This document shows positions 44,520 to 53,658 of a stretch of DNA of 64,000 nucleotides, one piece after another (the stretch's first letter is position 1; each line of letters starts with the position of its first letter). The notes beneath the pieces were generated by a model, which had not been told where the DNA came from, searched no databases, and saw only the letters and a program-made list of their open reading frames with translations. Both the position numbers and the translations under genes were made by a program. This stretch comes from Photobacterium piscicola (GTDB lineage Bacteria; Pseudomonadota; Gammaproteobacteria; Enterobacterales; Vibrionaceae): positions 1 to 64,000 of the forward strand of contig NZ_FUZI01000004.1 in assembly GCF_900166965.1 (NCBI RefSeq), given 5' to 3'.

Positions 44520-44927
44520 CTTGCACACTCAAATAACAAAACAGGACTTAGTTGAATTCTACCTCACTAACAAACAGAAAGTGAAACAAATGACAAATTC
44601 CAACTGACTTACTATTTTTTAACGCCTAACCCGCTAAAAAATCAGTTTTGTCCATTTTTATGGACACCTCATAACAACACATATTCAACATTGTGACCTT
44701 AAAATATCACTAAAATATCCTTTAATGGGCTTACAATAATAACTAACCTCGACTAATCTTGGTTTTTATCACCGTTATTTGCTCGGATCTTCGTCAACAG
44801 GTATGCTACCTAGGGCAAAAAGCAAGCGAATAACTATTTTATTACACATGACTATGTTCTGATTAGCACAAGTAGTGCTATAATCCGCGACCTCACATGT
44901 GACAGTAATTGTTTATAGAGAAAAACA
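44520..44927. other. Non-coding region upstream of the second EF-G gene
   Basis: About 400 bp. The 3' part holds a good promoter (annotated separately). AGGTATGCTACCT (44800-44812) is a short hairpin of unknown role. No RNA gene recognised. Confidence 0.45.
44857..44884 (+). promoter_or_regulatory. Sigma-70-type promoter of the second EF-G gene
   Basis: A perfect -10 TATAAT (44879-44884) lies 16 bp after a partial -35 TTCTGA (44857-44862). Transcription would start near 44891, leaving a ~37-nt leader before the ATG. Confidence 0.6.
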
Positions 44928-47015
44928 ATGACAGATTTATCTAAATACAGAAACATTGGTATTTTCGCGCACGTTGATGCGGGCAAAACTACTACAACAG
45001 AGCGTATCCTTAAGCTAACTGGCCAAATCCACAAGATTGGTGAAGTTCATGACGGTGAGTCAACAACTGACTTCATGGAACAGGAAGCTGAGCGCGGTAT
45101 TACTATCCAGTCTGCAGCAGTAAGCTGTTTCTGGAAAGATCACCGTTTTAACGTTATCGATACTCCGGGACACGTTGACTTCACAGTTGAAGTTTACCGT
45201 TCTCTTAAAGTACTTGATGGCGGCATCGGTGTATTCTGTGGTTCTGGTGGTGTTGAACCACAATCAGAAACTAACTGGCGTTACGCGAACGAATCAGAAG
45301 TTGCTCGTATCATCTTCGTTAACAAACTAGACCGTATGGGCGCAGATTTCTTCCGCGTTACAGATCAAGTTAAGAAGGTACTAGGCGCTACTCCACTAAT
45401 CATGACACTTCCAATCGGTCGTGAAGATGATTTCGTTGGTGTTGTTGACGTTCTAAACCGTCAAGCATTCGTATGGGATGACTCAGGTCTTCCAGAAAAC
45501 TTCGAAGTTCTACCTGTTCCTGAAGACATGGTTGACGACGTTGAAGCTTACCGTGAAGAAATGATCGAAACTGCTCTTGAGCAAGACGATGATCTTCTAG
45601 AAGCTTACATGGAAGGTGAAGAGCCTTCTATCGAAGATATCAAGCGTTGTATCCGTGCTGGTACTCGTACTTGTACTTTCTTCCCAACGTTCTGTGGTTC
45701 AGCATTCAAAAACAAGGGTATGCAACTTGTTCTTGATGCGGTAATTGATTACCTACCTTCTCCAACAGAAGTAGACCCACAGCCGTTAACTGATCCAGAA
45801 ACTGGTGAACCAACTGGCGAAGTTGCAACTGTATCTGTTGACGAACCATTCAAAGCGCTAGCATTCAAAATCATGGATGACCGCTTTGGTGCTCTAACAT
45901 TCGTTCGTATTTACTCTGGTAAGCTAAACAAGGGTGACACCATCCTTAACTCTGCTACAGGTAAAACTGAGCGTATCGGCCGTATGGTTGAGATGCAAGC
46001 GAACGACCGTAACGAACTTACTTCAGCACAAGCTGGTGATATCATCGCTATCGTTGGTATGAAGAACGTTCAAACTGGTCACACTCTTTGTGATGTTAAG
46101 CACGAGTGTACTCTTGAGCCAATGATCTTCCCAACTCCAGTAATCTCAATTGCTGTAACGCCTAAAGATAAAGGCGGTTCTGAGAAAATGGGTATCGCGA
46201 TCGGTAAAATGGTTGCAGAAGATCCATCTTTCCAAGTTGAAACTGACGAAGAAACTGGCGAAACAATCCTTAAAGGTATGGGTGAACTTCACCTAGACAT
46301 TAAGGTTGATATCCTTAAGCGTACATACGGCGTAGACCTAATTGTTGGTCAACCTCAAGTAGCTTACCGTGAAACAATCACGAAGCCAGTTGAAGATAGC
46401 TACACGCATAAGAAGCAATCTGGTGGTTCTGGTCAGTTCGGTAAGATCGACTACATCATGAAACCAGGCGAAGTAGGTTCAGGCTTTACGTTCACATCAT
46501 CAGTAATTGGTGGTAACGTTCCTAAAGAATTCTGGCCTGCAATCGAGAAAGGCTTCAAGGGCATGATGGATACTGGTGTTCTAGCTGGTTTCCCTGTTCT
46601 TGACGTTGAAATCGAGCTTCTTGATGGTGCATTCCACGCAGTCGATTCATCTGCAGTAGCATTTGAAATCGCAGCGAAAGGCGCATTCCGTCAATCTATG
46701 CCTAAAGCTGGTGCGCAACTTCTTGAGCCAATCATGAACGTTGACGTATTTACTCCAGAAGATCACGTTGGTGATGTTATCGGTGACCTTAACCGTCGTC
46801 GTGGCATGATCAAAGACCAGATCGCTGGCGTAACTGGTTCTCGTATTAAAGCTGACGTACCACTTTCAGAAATGTTTGGTTACATCGGTACTCTACGTAC
46901 TATGACTTCTGGTCGTGGTCAGTTCTCTATGGAGTTCTCACACTACGCACCATGTCCTGCTAACGTTTCTGAAAAAGTTATCGCTGAGCAGAAAGAACGT
47001 AACGCTAAGAAGTAA
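44928..47015 (+). CDS. fusA: Elongation factor G, stand-alone copy
   Basis: A 695-residue translational GTPase that drives tRNA-mRNA translocation. G1 is [13 protein letters not shown]3 D-T-P-G-H-V-D-F-T and G4 N-K-L-D-R. Domains II-V follow, including G-G-S-G-Q-F-G-K in domain IV. It is not flanked by rpsL, rpsG or tuf, so this is not the str-operon copy; Vibrionaceae often carry such a second EF-G. The codon choice is strongly biased (AAC, CGT, GGT, GAA, TTC) compared with its AT-rich neighbours, suggesting high expression. Confidence 0.93.
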   Translation: MTDLSKYRNIGIFAHVDAGKTTTTERILKLTGQIHKIGEVHDGESTTDFMEQEAERGITIQSAAVSCFWKDHRFNVIDTPGHVDFTVEVYRSLKVLDGGIGVFCGSGGVEPQSETNWRYANESEVARIIFVNKLDRMGADFFRVTDQVKKVLGATPLIMTLPIGREDDFVGVVDVLNRQAFVWDDSGLPENFEVLPVPEDMVDDVEAYREEMIETALEQDDDLLEAYMEGEEPSIEDIKRCIRAGTRTCTFFPTFCGSAFKNKGMQLVLDAVIDYLPSPTEVDPQPLTDPETGEPTGEVATVSVDEPFKALAFKIMDDRFGALTFVRIYSGKLNKGDTILNSATGKTERIGRMVEMQANDRNELTSAQAGDIIAIVGMKNVQTGHTLCDVKHECTLEPMIFPTPVISIAVTPKDKGGSEKMGIAIGKMVAEDPSFQVETDEETGETILKGMGELHLDIKVDILKRTYGVDLIVGQPQVAYRETITKPVEDSYTHKKQSGGSGQFGKIDYIMKPGEVGSGFTFTSSVIGGNVPKEFWPAIEKGFKGMMDTGVLAGFPVLDVEIELLDGAFHAVDSSAVAFEIAAKGAFRQSMPKAGAQLLEPIMNVDVFTPEDHVGDVIGDLNRRRGMIKDQIAGVTGSRIKADVPLSEMFGYIGTLRTMTSGRGQFSMEFSHYAPCPANVSEKVIAEQKERNAKK

Positions 47016-47042
47016 TTTTTAAATTACTCTAAGTGATACATT

Positions 47043-47077
47043 AACCCCGAGGACTTTGTTCTCGGGGTTATTTTTTA
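47043..47077 (+). terminator. Terminator of the EF-G gene
   Basis: An AACCCCGAG/CTCGGGGTT stem (47043-47051 with 47061-47069) followed by ATTTTTTAT. Confidence 0.93.
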
Positions 47078-47192
47078 TCTGTCCTCTGCTCTACTACACC
47101 CGTAACATGCTTTTTTGCATTATAACGATCGTAATTACCGCTAAAATAACTAGATAACCCCCCTATTTAAACGTAAAGTACTGCTTTTATTA

Positions 47193-47666
47193 ATGACAAT
47201 ATACATGAATATTATTATTGATGATTTGCAAGGACACGCCATACAAGCGTTATTACAAGCACACTTGATAGACATGAATTCTACCGCTCCAGCAGAGAGC
47301 GTTCATGCCTTAGATCTAACCGAACTGCAACAACAGAGTGTGACTTTTTGGTCTATATGGCATCAAAATCAATTGGCAGGATGCGGCGCAATAAAGTGCT
47401 TAAATACAACCACAGCTGAAATAAAATCAATGCGAACCGCTGATACATTTCGCGGCCAAGGTGTGGCATCACAATTACTCCAACATATTATTTCTTATGC
47501 CAAAACACAGGGCTATCAACAATTAAGTTTAGAAACAGGTTCTATGGACTTCTTTGCTGCGTCACGCGCTCTTTATGCAAAGCATGGGTTTATCGAATGC
47601 CCGCCCTTTGCTGATTATCAACCCGATCCTCATAGCACTTTTATGACATTGGATCTGCAGGCATAA
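47193..47666 (+). CDS. GNAT-family N-acetyltransferase
   Basis: A 157-residue acetyltransferase. The acetyl-CoA site motif A is M-R-T-A-D-T-F-R-G-Q-G-V-A-S-Q-L-L (R-x-x-G-x-G/A class). The C-terminal part has L-S-L-E-T-G-S-M-D-F-F-A-A-S-R-A-L-Y-A-K-H-G-F, as in YjhQ/YsnE-like enzymes. Start ATG 47193 or 47205; no strong ribosome site. Substrate unknown. Confidence 0.83.
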   Translation: MTIYMNIIIDDLQGHAIQALLQAHLIDMNSTAPAESVHALDLTELQQQSVTFWSIWHQNQLAGCGAIKCLNTTTAEIKSMRTADTFRGQGVASQLLQHIISYAKTQGYQQLSLETGSMDFFAASRALYAKHGFIECPPFADYQPDPHSTFMTLDLQA

Positions 47667-47694
47667 AAAAAGAACGCCGAAGCGTTCTTTTTTA
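47664..47694. terminator. Bidirectional terminator
   Basis: AAAGAACGC/GCGTTCTTT with a 4-nt loop and long A/T flanks; its A-run overlaps the GNAT stop codon. Lies between convergent genes. Confidence 0.92.
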
Positions 47695-47718
47695 TTATAA
47701 CGACTACATTACTAACCA

Positions 47719-50634
47719 TTAATCATTAAGAAAAGTCGTTGCTAACGCCGCGACAGAATCATCAAACACTTGCTGTAATGGTGCAACCTCAAGCCCCTCA
47801 ATAGAGCCTTCTTGGGCTGCTTTCTCAAACGTTAAACATAATTGATGTAACTGCATTAACCCCATCGTACCAGCAGCACCTTTCAATGTATGAGCTTGCT
47901 TAGCGATATCCGGTAAATCATTATCAGCAATAGCTTGATGCAACATGGCAAGTGTCTTACTGGCAGAATCACCAAATAAATTAATCAGTTGTTTTACTTG
48001 CGCTTCGCCTAGTACTTGTAAATCACTGCCTAAAACAGATTCTTTCACTAATGGAAATAACTCATCATTCTCAACAAATTGCGGTTTTTCCTCACCCGCC
48101 CCTTTCTCAATAACCACGCGTTTATCTCCTTTTAAAATACTGCTTATCGTATCAATTAATTGTTGCTCAACTAAAGGCTTAGGTAAGAAACCTGCAAACC
48201 CTGCATTTAAGTAAATTTCCACTTCTTCTCTAAACACATGCGCAGAAAAGGCGACCATCGGCGTTGGTTCTTGCCATGTATCTTTACGATGACTATCAAT
48301 ACGGCGTAATTGATGTAATAGCGTTACACCATCGGTATCGGGTAAATTAATATCAAGTAACGCTAAATCAAACTGTTCATTTTGATAAAGCCGTTCAGCT
48401 TGAGCCCCATCTTCTGCAATAACAACACTATGTCCTAGCCGTTTAAGAAACCCTTCCGCAACCATGCTATTTACAGGATTATCTTCAACTAATAGAATGT
48501 GCGCAGCAGGAACTAATACTTGATCAACATCAGTATTTAATCTCACTTGCCCATGTTCTAGCGGTAATGAAAACCAGAAACAACTCCCAGTGCCAACAAC
48601 TGAATCAACACCGATTTCACCATCCATTGCAGCAACAATGTGCTTACTAATAGCCAAGCCTAAACCAGTACCTTCAATTGATTTACGGCCAGCTTCCGCT
48701 TGTTGGAAGGCACTAAATAGCAGTGACTGTTCGTTGTCATCAATGCCAATCCCCGTATCTTGCACTGAAAATAGTATTTCATCAGGCATATCAGGATGAA
48801 GTTGAACATTAATAGTGACTTTACCTTTATCAGTAAATTTAATCGCATTCCCAACCAAGTTGACTAACACTTGTCGAATACGGCTTTCATCGCCAAACCA
48901 AATCGCATCCGCATTAGGTTCAATATAATATTCAAACCCGATCCGTTTCGCCATAGCACGACCTTGAAGCATATTAAATACATCAACAACCATACGTTTT
49001 AAAGCAAAGTCATTCGGTCTTATATCCAAGTGTCCCGCTTCTATTTTAGAGTAATCTAGAATGTCATTTAAAATATCCAATAATGTTTCACCACTGCGAT
49101 TAATCACATCTAAATAGCGTTTTTGTTGTGTACTTAACGCAGTATCAGCCAATAATGACGCCGTACCTAACACACCATTCATTGGGGTTCTAATCTCATG
49201 ACTCATGGTTGCTAAGAATGCAGACTTCGCACGGTTTGCTTTTTCTGCTTCATCGCGTGCTTTATAGTGGTTATAGACTTCTTCATTGAGGCGACTATTG
49301 ATACTCTCTAGCTCACCCGTTCGTTTAGCAACCAACCGTTCTAAACTTGCTTTGTGTTGCTGTAATTCCTGGCGAATTTTAGCTTCAGCTTGTGCTAATC
49401 GATGCCGTTCACTCGCGGTATCACGTGCCACTAAAATAGCCCGACCCATTTGTGCTAATTCATCATCACCATCAACATCTAATTGAATACATAAGTCACC
49501 ACGCGCCAGTGATAACAAAGCACGACTGTAGTGATTAATACGGCAAATAACGCGAACATAAACAATACGCCACATAATTAACACTAAGGCGAGTAATCCA
49601 ATACCTGAAATCACAATCAGTGTATTACGCGCAACAGTCAATGTTTGATCGACCTGCTTAACGGCTTGTTGAGTATTGGCATTAGCCGCTGCAATAATAT
49701 TATCAACCGTGCTGTTTAACTCTTGAAATAAGACCAAGTTCTGTTGATCTAATCGCTGTACATCTTGTTTTGCATAAATGAGCTGTTCACTAACACCAAA
49801 CAATACATTGCCGCGCTCAAGTTTCGCCGTTTGTTTCATTAATTGTGCTGAACGACTCGGATCTTCAACAGACTTTACACGATGACTAATAATATTAACC
49901 GCATTATTAAACCGTTTTTTTAGCGCCACCAGCGATTTAATATCCATGATACGTTCAGAATCATCGAGCATATTAATCACTTGTAATGATAGGAAACGTA
50001 ACTCAAATAAACGCTCGGATAAGTCCATATCAACTTCAACCAAGCTATCTAACGCGTTATAGACCGCAGGTTTATTATTTTCAGCTACAAGATCATAAAT
50101 GCGAGACACGTTTGCGACGGCAATGGTATTCGCATTCGCCACTTGAGATTGTGACAAACTGTCAATTTGATGTGTGGCTTTGGTCATCGCTGCAATTATT
50201 TCATCGAGTTGACTTTGCAAATCGATTTGTCGACCAACAAGTAATCCAAGTAGGGCTAAATTATCAACAATACGTTTTACATCATCTTCTAATTTCAACA
50301 TTAGCGGTTGATCAAACGAATATTGCTCAAGTGCATGCAGGCTACGGGTTAAAGCCTCAATATGCACAGTCAATGCTCGCCCTTGCTGCATTCGTTCTGA
50401 TTCAAGTTTCGATTTAGCAAGAACTTGAGCATTAAAGATAATACGTGAGCTTAAATCTGATAATTTTCGCGCTTCAGCTAATGAAGGTACCGCAGAATTA
50501 ATAACAGTACGCTCGGTTTTAGCAACTAACGAAAAGCCTGCTACACCAATCATCACCGCAATGATCATCAAACCAGCCATGGCAGAAAAGGCTAATAACA
50601 GTTTGGCTCCGATACCTTTTCGGGTAAACGTCAT
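47719..50634 (-). CDS. torS: TorS: TMAO-system hybrid sensor histidine kinase
   Basis: A 971-residue tripartite sensor. TM1 (~12-34), a long periplasmic helical sensor, TM2 (~338-358) and HAMP are followed by HisKA with the phospho-His in S-H-E-I-R-T-P-M-N-G and by HATPase (G-T-G-L-G-L-A-I-S). A receiver domain with the Asp in L-L-D-I-N-L-P-D and a C-terminal Hpt domain with the His in Q-A-H-T-L-K-G-A-A-G complete it. The architecture, and the divergent torT neighbour, identify TorS. In E. coli TorS with TorT senses TMAO and phosphorylates TorR. No torR is adjacent here. Confidence 0.9.
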   Translation of the reverse strand: MTFTRKGIGAKLLLAFSAMAGLMIIAVMIGVAGFSLVAKTERTVINSAVPSLAEARKLSDLSSRIIFNAQVLAKSKLESERMQQGRALTVHIEALTRSLHALEQYSFDQPLMLKLEDDVKRIVDNLALLGLLVGRQIDLQSQLDEIIAAMTKATHQIDSLSQSQVANANTIAVANVSRIYDLVAENNKPAVYNALDSLVEVDMDLSERLFELRFLSLQVINMLDDSERIMDIKSLVALKKRFNNAVNIISHRVKSVEDPSRSAQLMKQTAKLERGNVLFGVSEQLIYAKQDVQRLDQQNLVLFQELNSTVDNIIAAANANTQQAVKQVDQTLTVARNTLIVISGIGLLALVLIMWRIVYVRVICRINHYSRALLSLARGDLCIQLDVDGDDELAQMGRAILVARDTASERHRLAQAEAKIRQELQQHKASLERLVAKRTGELESINSRLNEEVYNHYKARDEAEKANRAKSAFLATMSHEIRTPMNGVLGTASLLADTALSTQQKRYLDVINRSGETLLDILNDILDYSKIEAGHLDIRPNDFALKRMVVDVFNMLQGRAMAKRIGFEYYIEPNADAIWFGDESRIRQVLVNLVGNAIKFTDKGKVTINVQLHPDMPDEILFSVQDTGIGIDDNEQSLLFSAFQQAEAGRKSIEGTGLGLAISKHIVAAMDGEIGVDSVVGTGSCFWFSLPLEHGQVRLNTDVDQVLVPAAHILLVEDNPVNSMVAEGFLKRLGHSVVIAEDGAQAERLYQNEQFDLALLDINLPDTDGVTLLHQLRRIDSHRKDTWQEPTPMVAFSAHVFREEVEIYLNAGFAGFLPKPLVEQQLIDTISSILKGDKRVVIEKGAGEEKPQFVENDELFPLVKESVLGSDLQVLGEAQVKQLINLFGDSASKTLAMLHQAIADNDLPDIAKQAHTLKGAAGTMGLMQLHQLCLTFEKAAQEGSIEGLEVAPLQQVFDDSVAALATTFLND

Positions 50635-50782
50635 AAATAGTCTCTATCTCAAAAATCTTGTTTAGAACAGTTCATAATCAGCATAAATATGCCTTGTTCG
50701 ATACTGGCTATTTCACCAGACACAATAAAACGGTACTATTTTGCCAGCGATATGGCTTTAGACCTAAATAATGTTGGTAATA

Positions 50783-51853
50783 ATGCGCATTTTATTTTTT
50801 ATATTAATGATTTTCTCTACTCAATCCGCGTTTGCGCTTGAGGTGATTTCATATCAACCCCCTTTTCAAACGGATAAAAAACCGACAAAAATTCAATATT
50901 CTTTTTTAACCTCGGTTTCTAAACCGTGGAAAGTATGTGCAGTGTACCCACATTTAAAAGATTCTTATTGGTTATCGATCAATTATGGAATGGTTGAACA
51001 AGCAAAAAAGCTGGGTATTACATTAAAAGTGCTTGAAGCTGGCGGCTATAGCAACCTTGATAAACAACAAAGCCAACTCGTTGCTTGTCGTCATTGGGGG
51101 GCAGATGCCATTATTTTAGGCACCGTCGATGCTCAAGCTTATAATGGTAAACTATCTAAATTAATCGGTAATATTCCCGTCTTTTTGATGACCAATGACA
51201 TCGATTTTTCTGATCCTGATATTCGTCAACATGTAAAAGCAAAAGTTGGTGTCGATTGGTATGAAATGGGCAAAGCTGCGGGAGCCTACCTCGCAAAACA
51301 CCACCCTAAAGGCTCTGGTAAAGTCCGCATTGCTTGGCTACCAGGGCCACAGTTACGTGGTGGAACTAAACCTGTTACTAAAGGTTTTAAAGCTGCTATT
51401 GCCAATAGTGATGTCGAAATTATAACGACCTTATGGGGTGATAACAGTAAAGAACTCCAACGTAACCTATTACAACAATTATTTACCGACTATAAAAACA
51501 TTGATTATATTGTCGGTGGCGCAGTCGCAGCTGAAGTTGCCATCAGTGAATTACGCACCAACCATATTACCGACATAAAAATAGTCTCAACCTATCTTAG
51601 TCATGGTGTTTATCGTGGTTTACGTCGCCATAAAATTCTATTTGCACCAACCGATAAAATGGCAGAACAAGCACGACTTTCAATAGATCAAACTGTACGT
51701 TATCTAGAGAAGAAACCTGTTGTTCTTGATATTTCACCATTAATTGTTGATTTAACACCACAGCATTTACCAGCAGTAGTTATTGGTAACTCGTTATCAC
51801 CAGCAGAATTTAGACCTTCATTCTACGTTAATAATCATCATATCAGTAGATAA
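50783..51853 (+). CDS. torT: TorT: periplasmic TMAO-sensing binding protein
   Basis: A periplasmic-binding-protein-fold protein working with TorS. The signal peptide is M-R-I-L-F-F-I-L-M-I-F-S-T-Q-S-A-F-A. The mature protein shows the sugar-binding-protein-like two-lobe pattern (W-L-S-I-N-Y-G-M-V-E-Q-A-K-K-L-G-I, A-D-A-I-I-L-G-T-V, Y-I-V-G-G-A-V-A-A-E-V-A). Total 356 residues, near E. coli TorT length. I favour the ATG at 50783; an ATG at 50771 is also possible. Divergent from torS with ~150 bp between them. Confidence 0.9.
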   Translation: MRILFFILMIFSTQSAFALEVISYQPPFQTDKKPTKIQYSFLTSVSKPWKVCAVYPHLKDSYWLSINYGMVEQAKKLGITLKVLEAGGYSNLDKQQSQLVACRHWGADAIILGTVDAQAYNGKLSKLIGNIPVFLMTNDIDFSDPDIRQHVKAKVGVDWYEMGKAAGAYLAKHHPKGSGKVRIAWLPGPQLRGGTKPVTKGFKAAIANSDVEIITTLWGDNSKELQRNLLQQLFTDYKNIDYIVGGAVAAEVAISELRTNHITDIKIVSTYLSHGVYRGLRRHKILFAPTDKMAEQARLSIDQTVRYLEKKPVVLDISPLIVDLTPQHLPAVVIGNSLSPAEFRPSFYVNNHHISR

Positions 51854-52012
51854 GCCATACTTAAATGGTGCCTATAAAGATGAAGGTCAATAATTTATGG
51901 GCTACCACAAATTTTTAGTCTAATTTGATTTACACTATGCCCAGTCTTTGTTACTTATAAACATCGTCACCATGTTTTATCAAGATGAATTTGAGAGATA
52001 AAAAGGAAGAGC

Positions 52013-52471
52013 ATGATCACTACAACACGCAAAATGGCAGCGAAGAAAAATATCGCTTTAGTTGCTCATGATAATTGCAAAACAGCTTTACTGCGTTGGG
52101 TGAAAGAACACCAACATAAGTTAGCAAATCATGCACTCTATGCAACCGGTACTACTGGGCACCTACTCACCAAAGAAACTGGCTTACCCATCACTTGTTT
52201 AATCAGTGGCCCTATGGGTGGCGATCAACAATTGGGCGCTTTAATTTCAGAAAGCAAAATTGATATCATGATCTTCTTTTGGGATCCACTTAATGCGGTA
52301 CCACATGACCCTGATGTAAAAGCATTATTGCGTATATCTGCTGTTTGGAATATTCCCGTTGCGACTAACCGTGCAAGTGCTAACTTTATTGTTACGTCAC
52401 CATTACTTGATAAAGAAATTGATATTGAAATTCCAGACTATGATGCTTACCTTAAAGAACGTCTTGATTAA
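52013..52471 (+). CDS. mgsA: Methylglyoxal synthase
   Basis: A 152-residue enzyme converting dihydroxyacetone phosphate to methylglyoxal, a bypass when sugar phosphates accumulate. Conserved blocks are visible: [42 protein letters not shown] (catalytic Asp) and N-R-A-S-A-N-F. The ribosome site AAAAGGAAGAGC precedes the ATG. Proximity to helD and yccS recalls the E. coli mgsA-helD-yccS neighbourhood. Confidence 0.95.
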   Translation: MITTTRKMAAKKNIALVAHDNCKTALLRWVKEHQHKLANHALYATGTTGHLLTKETGLPITCLISGPMGGDQQLGALISESKIDIMIFFWDPLNAVPHDPDVKALLRISAVWNIPVATNRASANFIVTSPLLDKEIDIEIPDYDAYLKERLD

Positions 52472-52500
52472 GCATCAATAGCTTTTGTTATTTCAATCAT

Positions 52501-52530
52501 AAGCCTTCGTCATTATCGAAGGCTTTTTAT
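52501..52530 (+). terminator. Terminator of mgsA
   Basis: AAGCCTTCG/CGAAGGCTT stem followed by TTTAT. Confidence 0.9.
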
Positions 52531-52604
52531 TATTTAGACATAATATTTAAGGCAAAAAAAATAATTCATTATATGGTTATAAGTAGTACCTCAAGGAGTC
52601 GCCT

Positions 52605-53585
52605 ATGCAAGCGTGGATTTTACAACAGCCAGATGGGCTTCAAGCCTTATCACTCACAACTACCAATAAACCAGTACCAACCGCAGATGAAATGTGCGTC
52701 AAAGTTGCCGCCGTTGGATTAAACCCTATTGATTACAAACTAACTGACTGGGGGTATGCAACATGGCATTATCCACAGATTATCGGATTAGATGTTACCG
52801 GTAGCATTGAAAGTGTTGGTGAAAATGTTCACCACTTTAATATAAACGATAGAGTTATGTTTTTTGCCGATCCCCGCACAGCAGGTGGATTTGCAGAATA
52901 TATATGTGTAAAAGCTATTGCTGTTAGCCGTATTCCCGTTACATTATCGTTTACCGATGCCGCAGCTCTGCCCTGTGCTGGGTACAGTGCATGGATAGCA
53001 GTACATGATAAGTTACAGATTACAGCAGGACAGCACATTGCAATCACAGGAGCAGGAGGTGGCGTTGGTGGATTTGCGGCACAATTAGCCAAACTTGCAG
53101 GCGCGCATGTCTATGCCATTGCTGAACGACAACACCATGCTCGATTACTCAGCTATGGTATTGATGCGGTTATTTGCCCGCAACAAAATGTGGCACTTGA
53201 GCTTATAAACCTGACAGAAGATAGATTATTGCATGGTGTGATTGATTGTATCTCAGCCAAATCAGGTAGCATAATGAGTGCATTGATTCGTTATAATGGC
53301 CATATTGTTATGGTTGCGAATCAGTTTGACCAAGTACCGATGCTTGCCACAACTAAAGCCCTCAGTATTCACGAAGTCGCCCTTCATGGCACCTATGCCC
53401 ATGGCGCTCCTGAACACATTTCTCATCTAGCCGATATTGGAAACAACCTCAGCGAGTGGGTCGCTAATGGTCGTTTACACAGCATGGTCGAAAAAATCGT
53501 TCCCTTTGATAAACTTGCCGTTGCCCTAGCAGAACTAAAAAACAATACCCATTCAGGTAAAATCGTCGTTCACGTCGGCTCATAA
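52605..53585 (+). CDS. MDR-superfamily zinc-type alcohol dehydrogenase/quinone oxidoreductase-like protein
   Basis: A 326-residue medium-chain dehydrogenase/reductase. The N-terminal GroES-like fold has G-L-N-P-I-D-Y-K and G-L-D-V-T-G-S-I-E-S-V-G. The Rossmann motif is I-T-G-A-G-G-G-V-G-G-F-A. Cys ligands for catalytic or structural zinc are not evident, so it is probably a zinc-independent NADPH quinone/enone reductase relative. AAGGAGTCGCCT precedes the ATG. Inserted between mgsA and helD; substrate unknown. Confidence 0.85.
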   Translation: MQAWILQQPDGLQALSLTTTNKPVPTADEMCVKVAAVGLNPIDYKLTDWGYATWHYPQIIGLDVTGSIESVGENVHHFNINDRVMFFADPRTAGGFAEYICVKAIAVSRIPVTLSFTDAAALPCAGYSAWIAVHDKLQITAGQHIAITGAGGGVGGFAAQLAKLAGAHVYAIAERQHHARLLSYGIDAVICPQQNVALELINLTEDRLLHGVIDCISAKSGSIMSALIRYNGHIVMVANQFDQVPMLATTKALSIHEVALHGTYAHGAPEHISHLADIGNNLSEWVANGRLHSMVEKIVPFDKLAVALAELKNNTHSGKIVVHVGS

Positions 53586-53605
53586 GGTGAAAATTGAGCA
53601 ACAAA

Positions 53606-53643
53606 AAGCCCTGTACTATTTATTGCTATAATAACAGGGCTTC
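53606..53643. terminator. Bidirectional terminator
   Basis: AAGCCCTGT (53606-53614) pairs with ACAGGGCTT (53634-53642), with A-run and T-containing flanks, between convergent genes. Confidence 0.85.
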
Positions 53644-53658
53644 AATAACTAATAATAT

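Noticed and set aside
49986..50417. 143-codon plus-strand frame opposite torS
   Set aside because: Lies inside the torS periplasmic sensor region; no motif or ribosome site.
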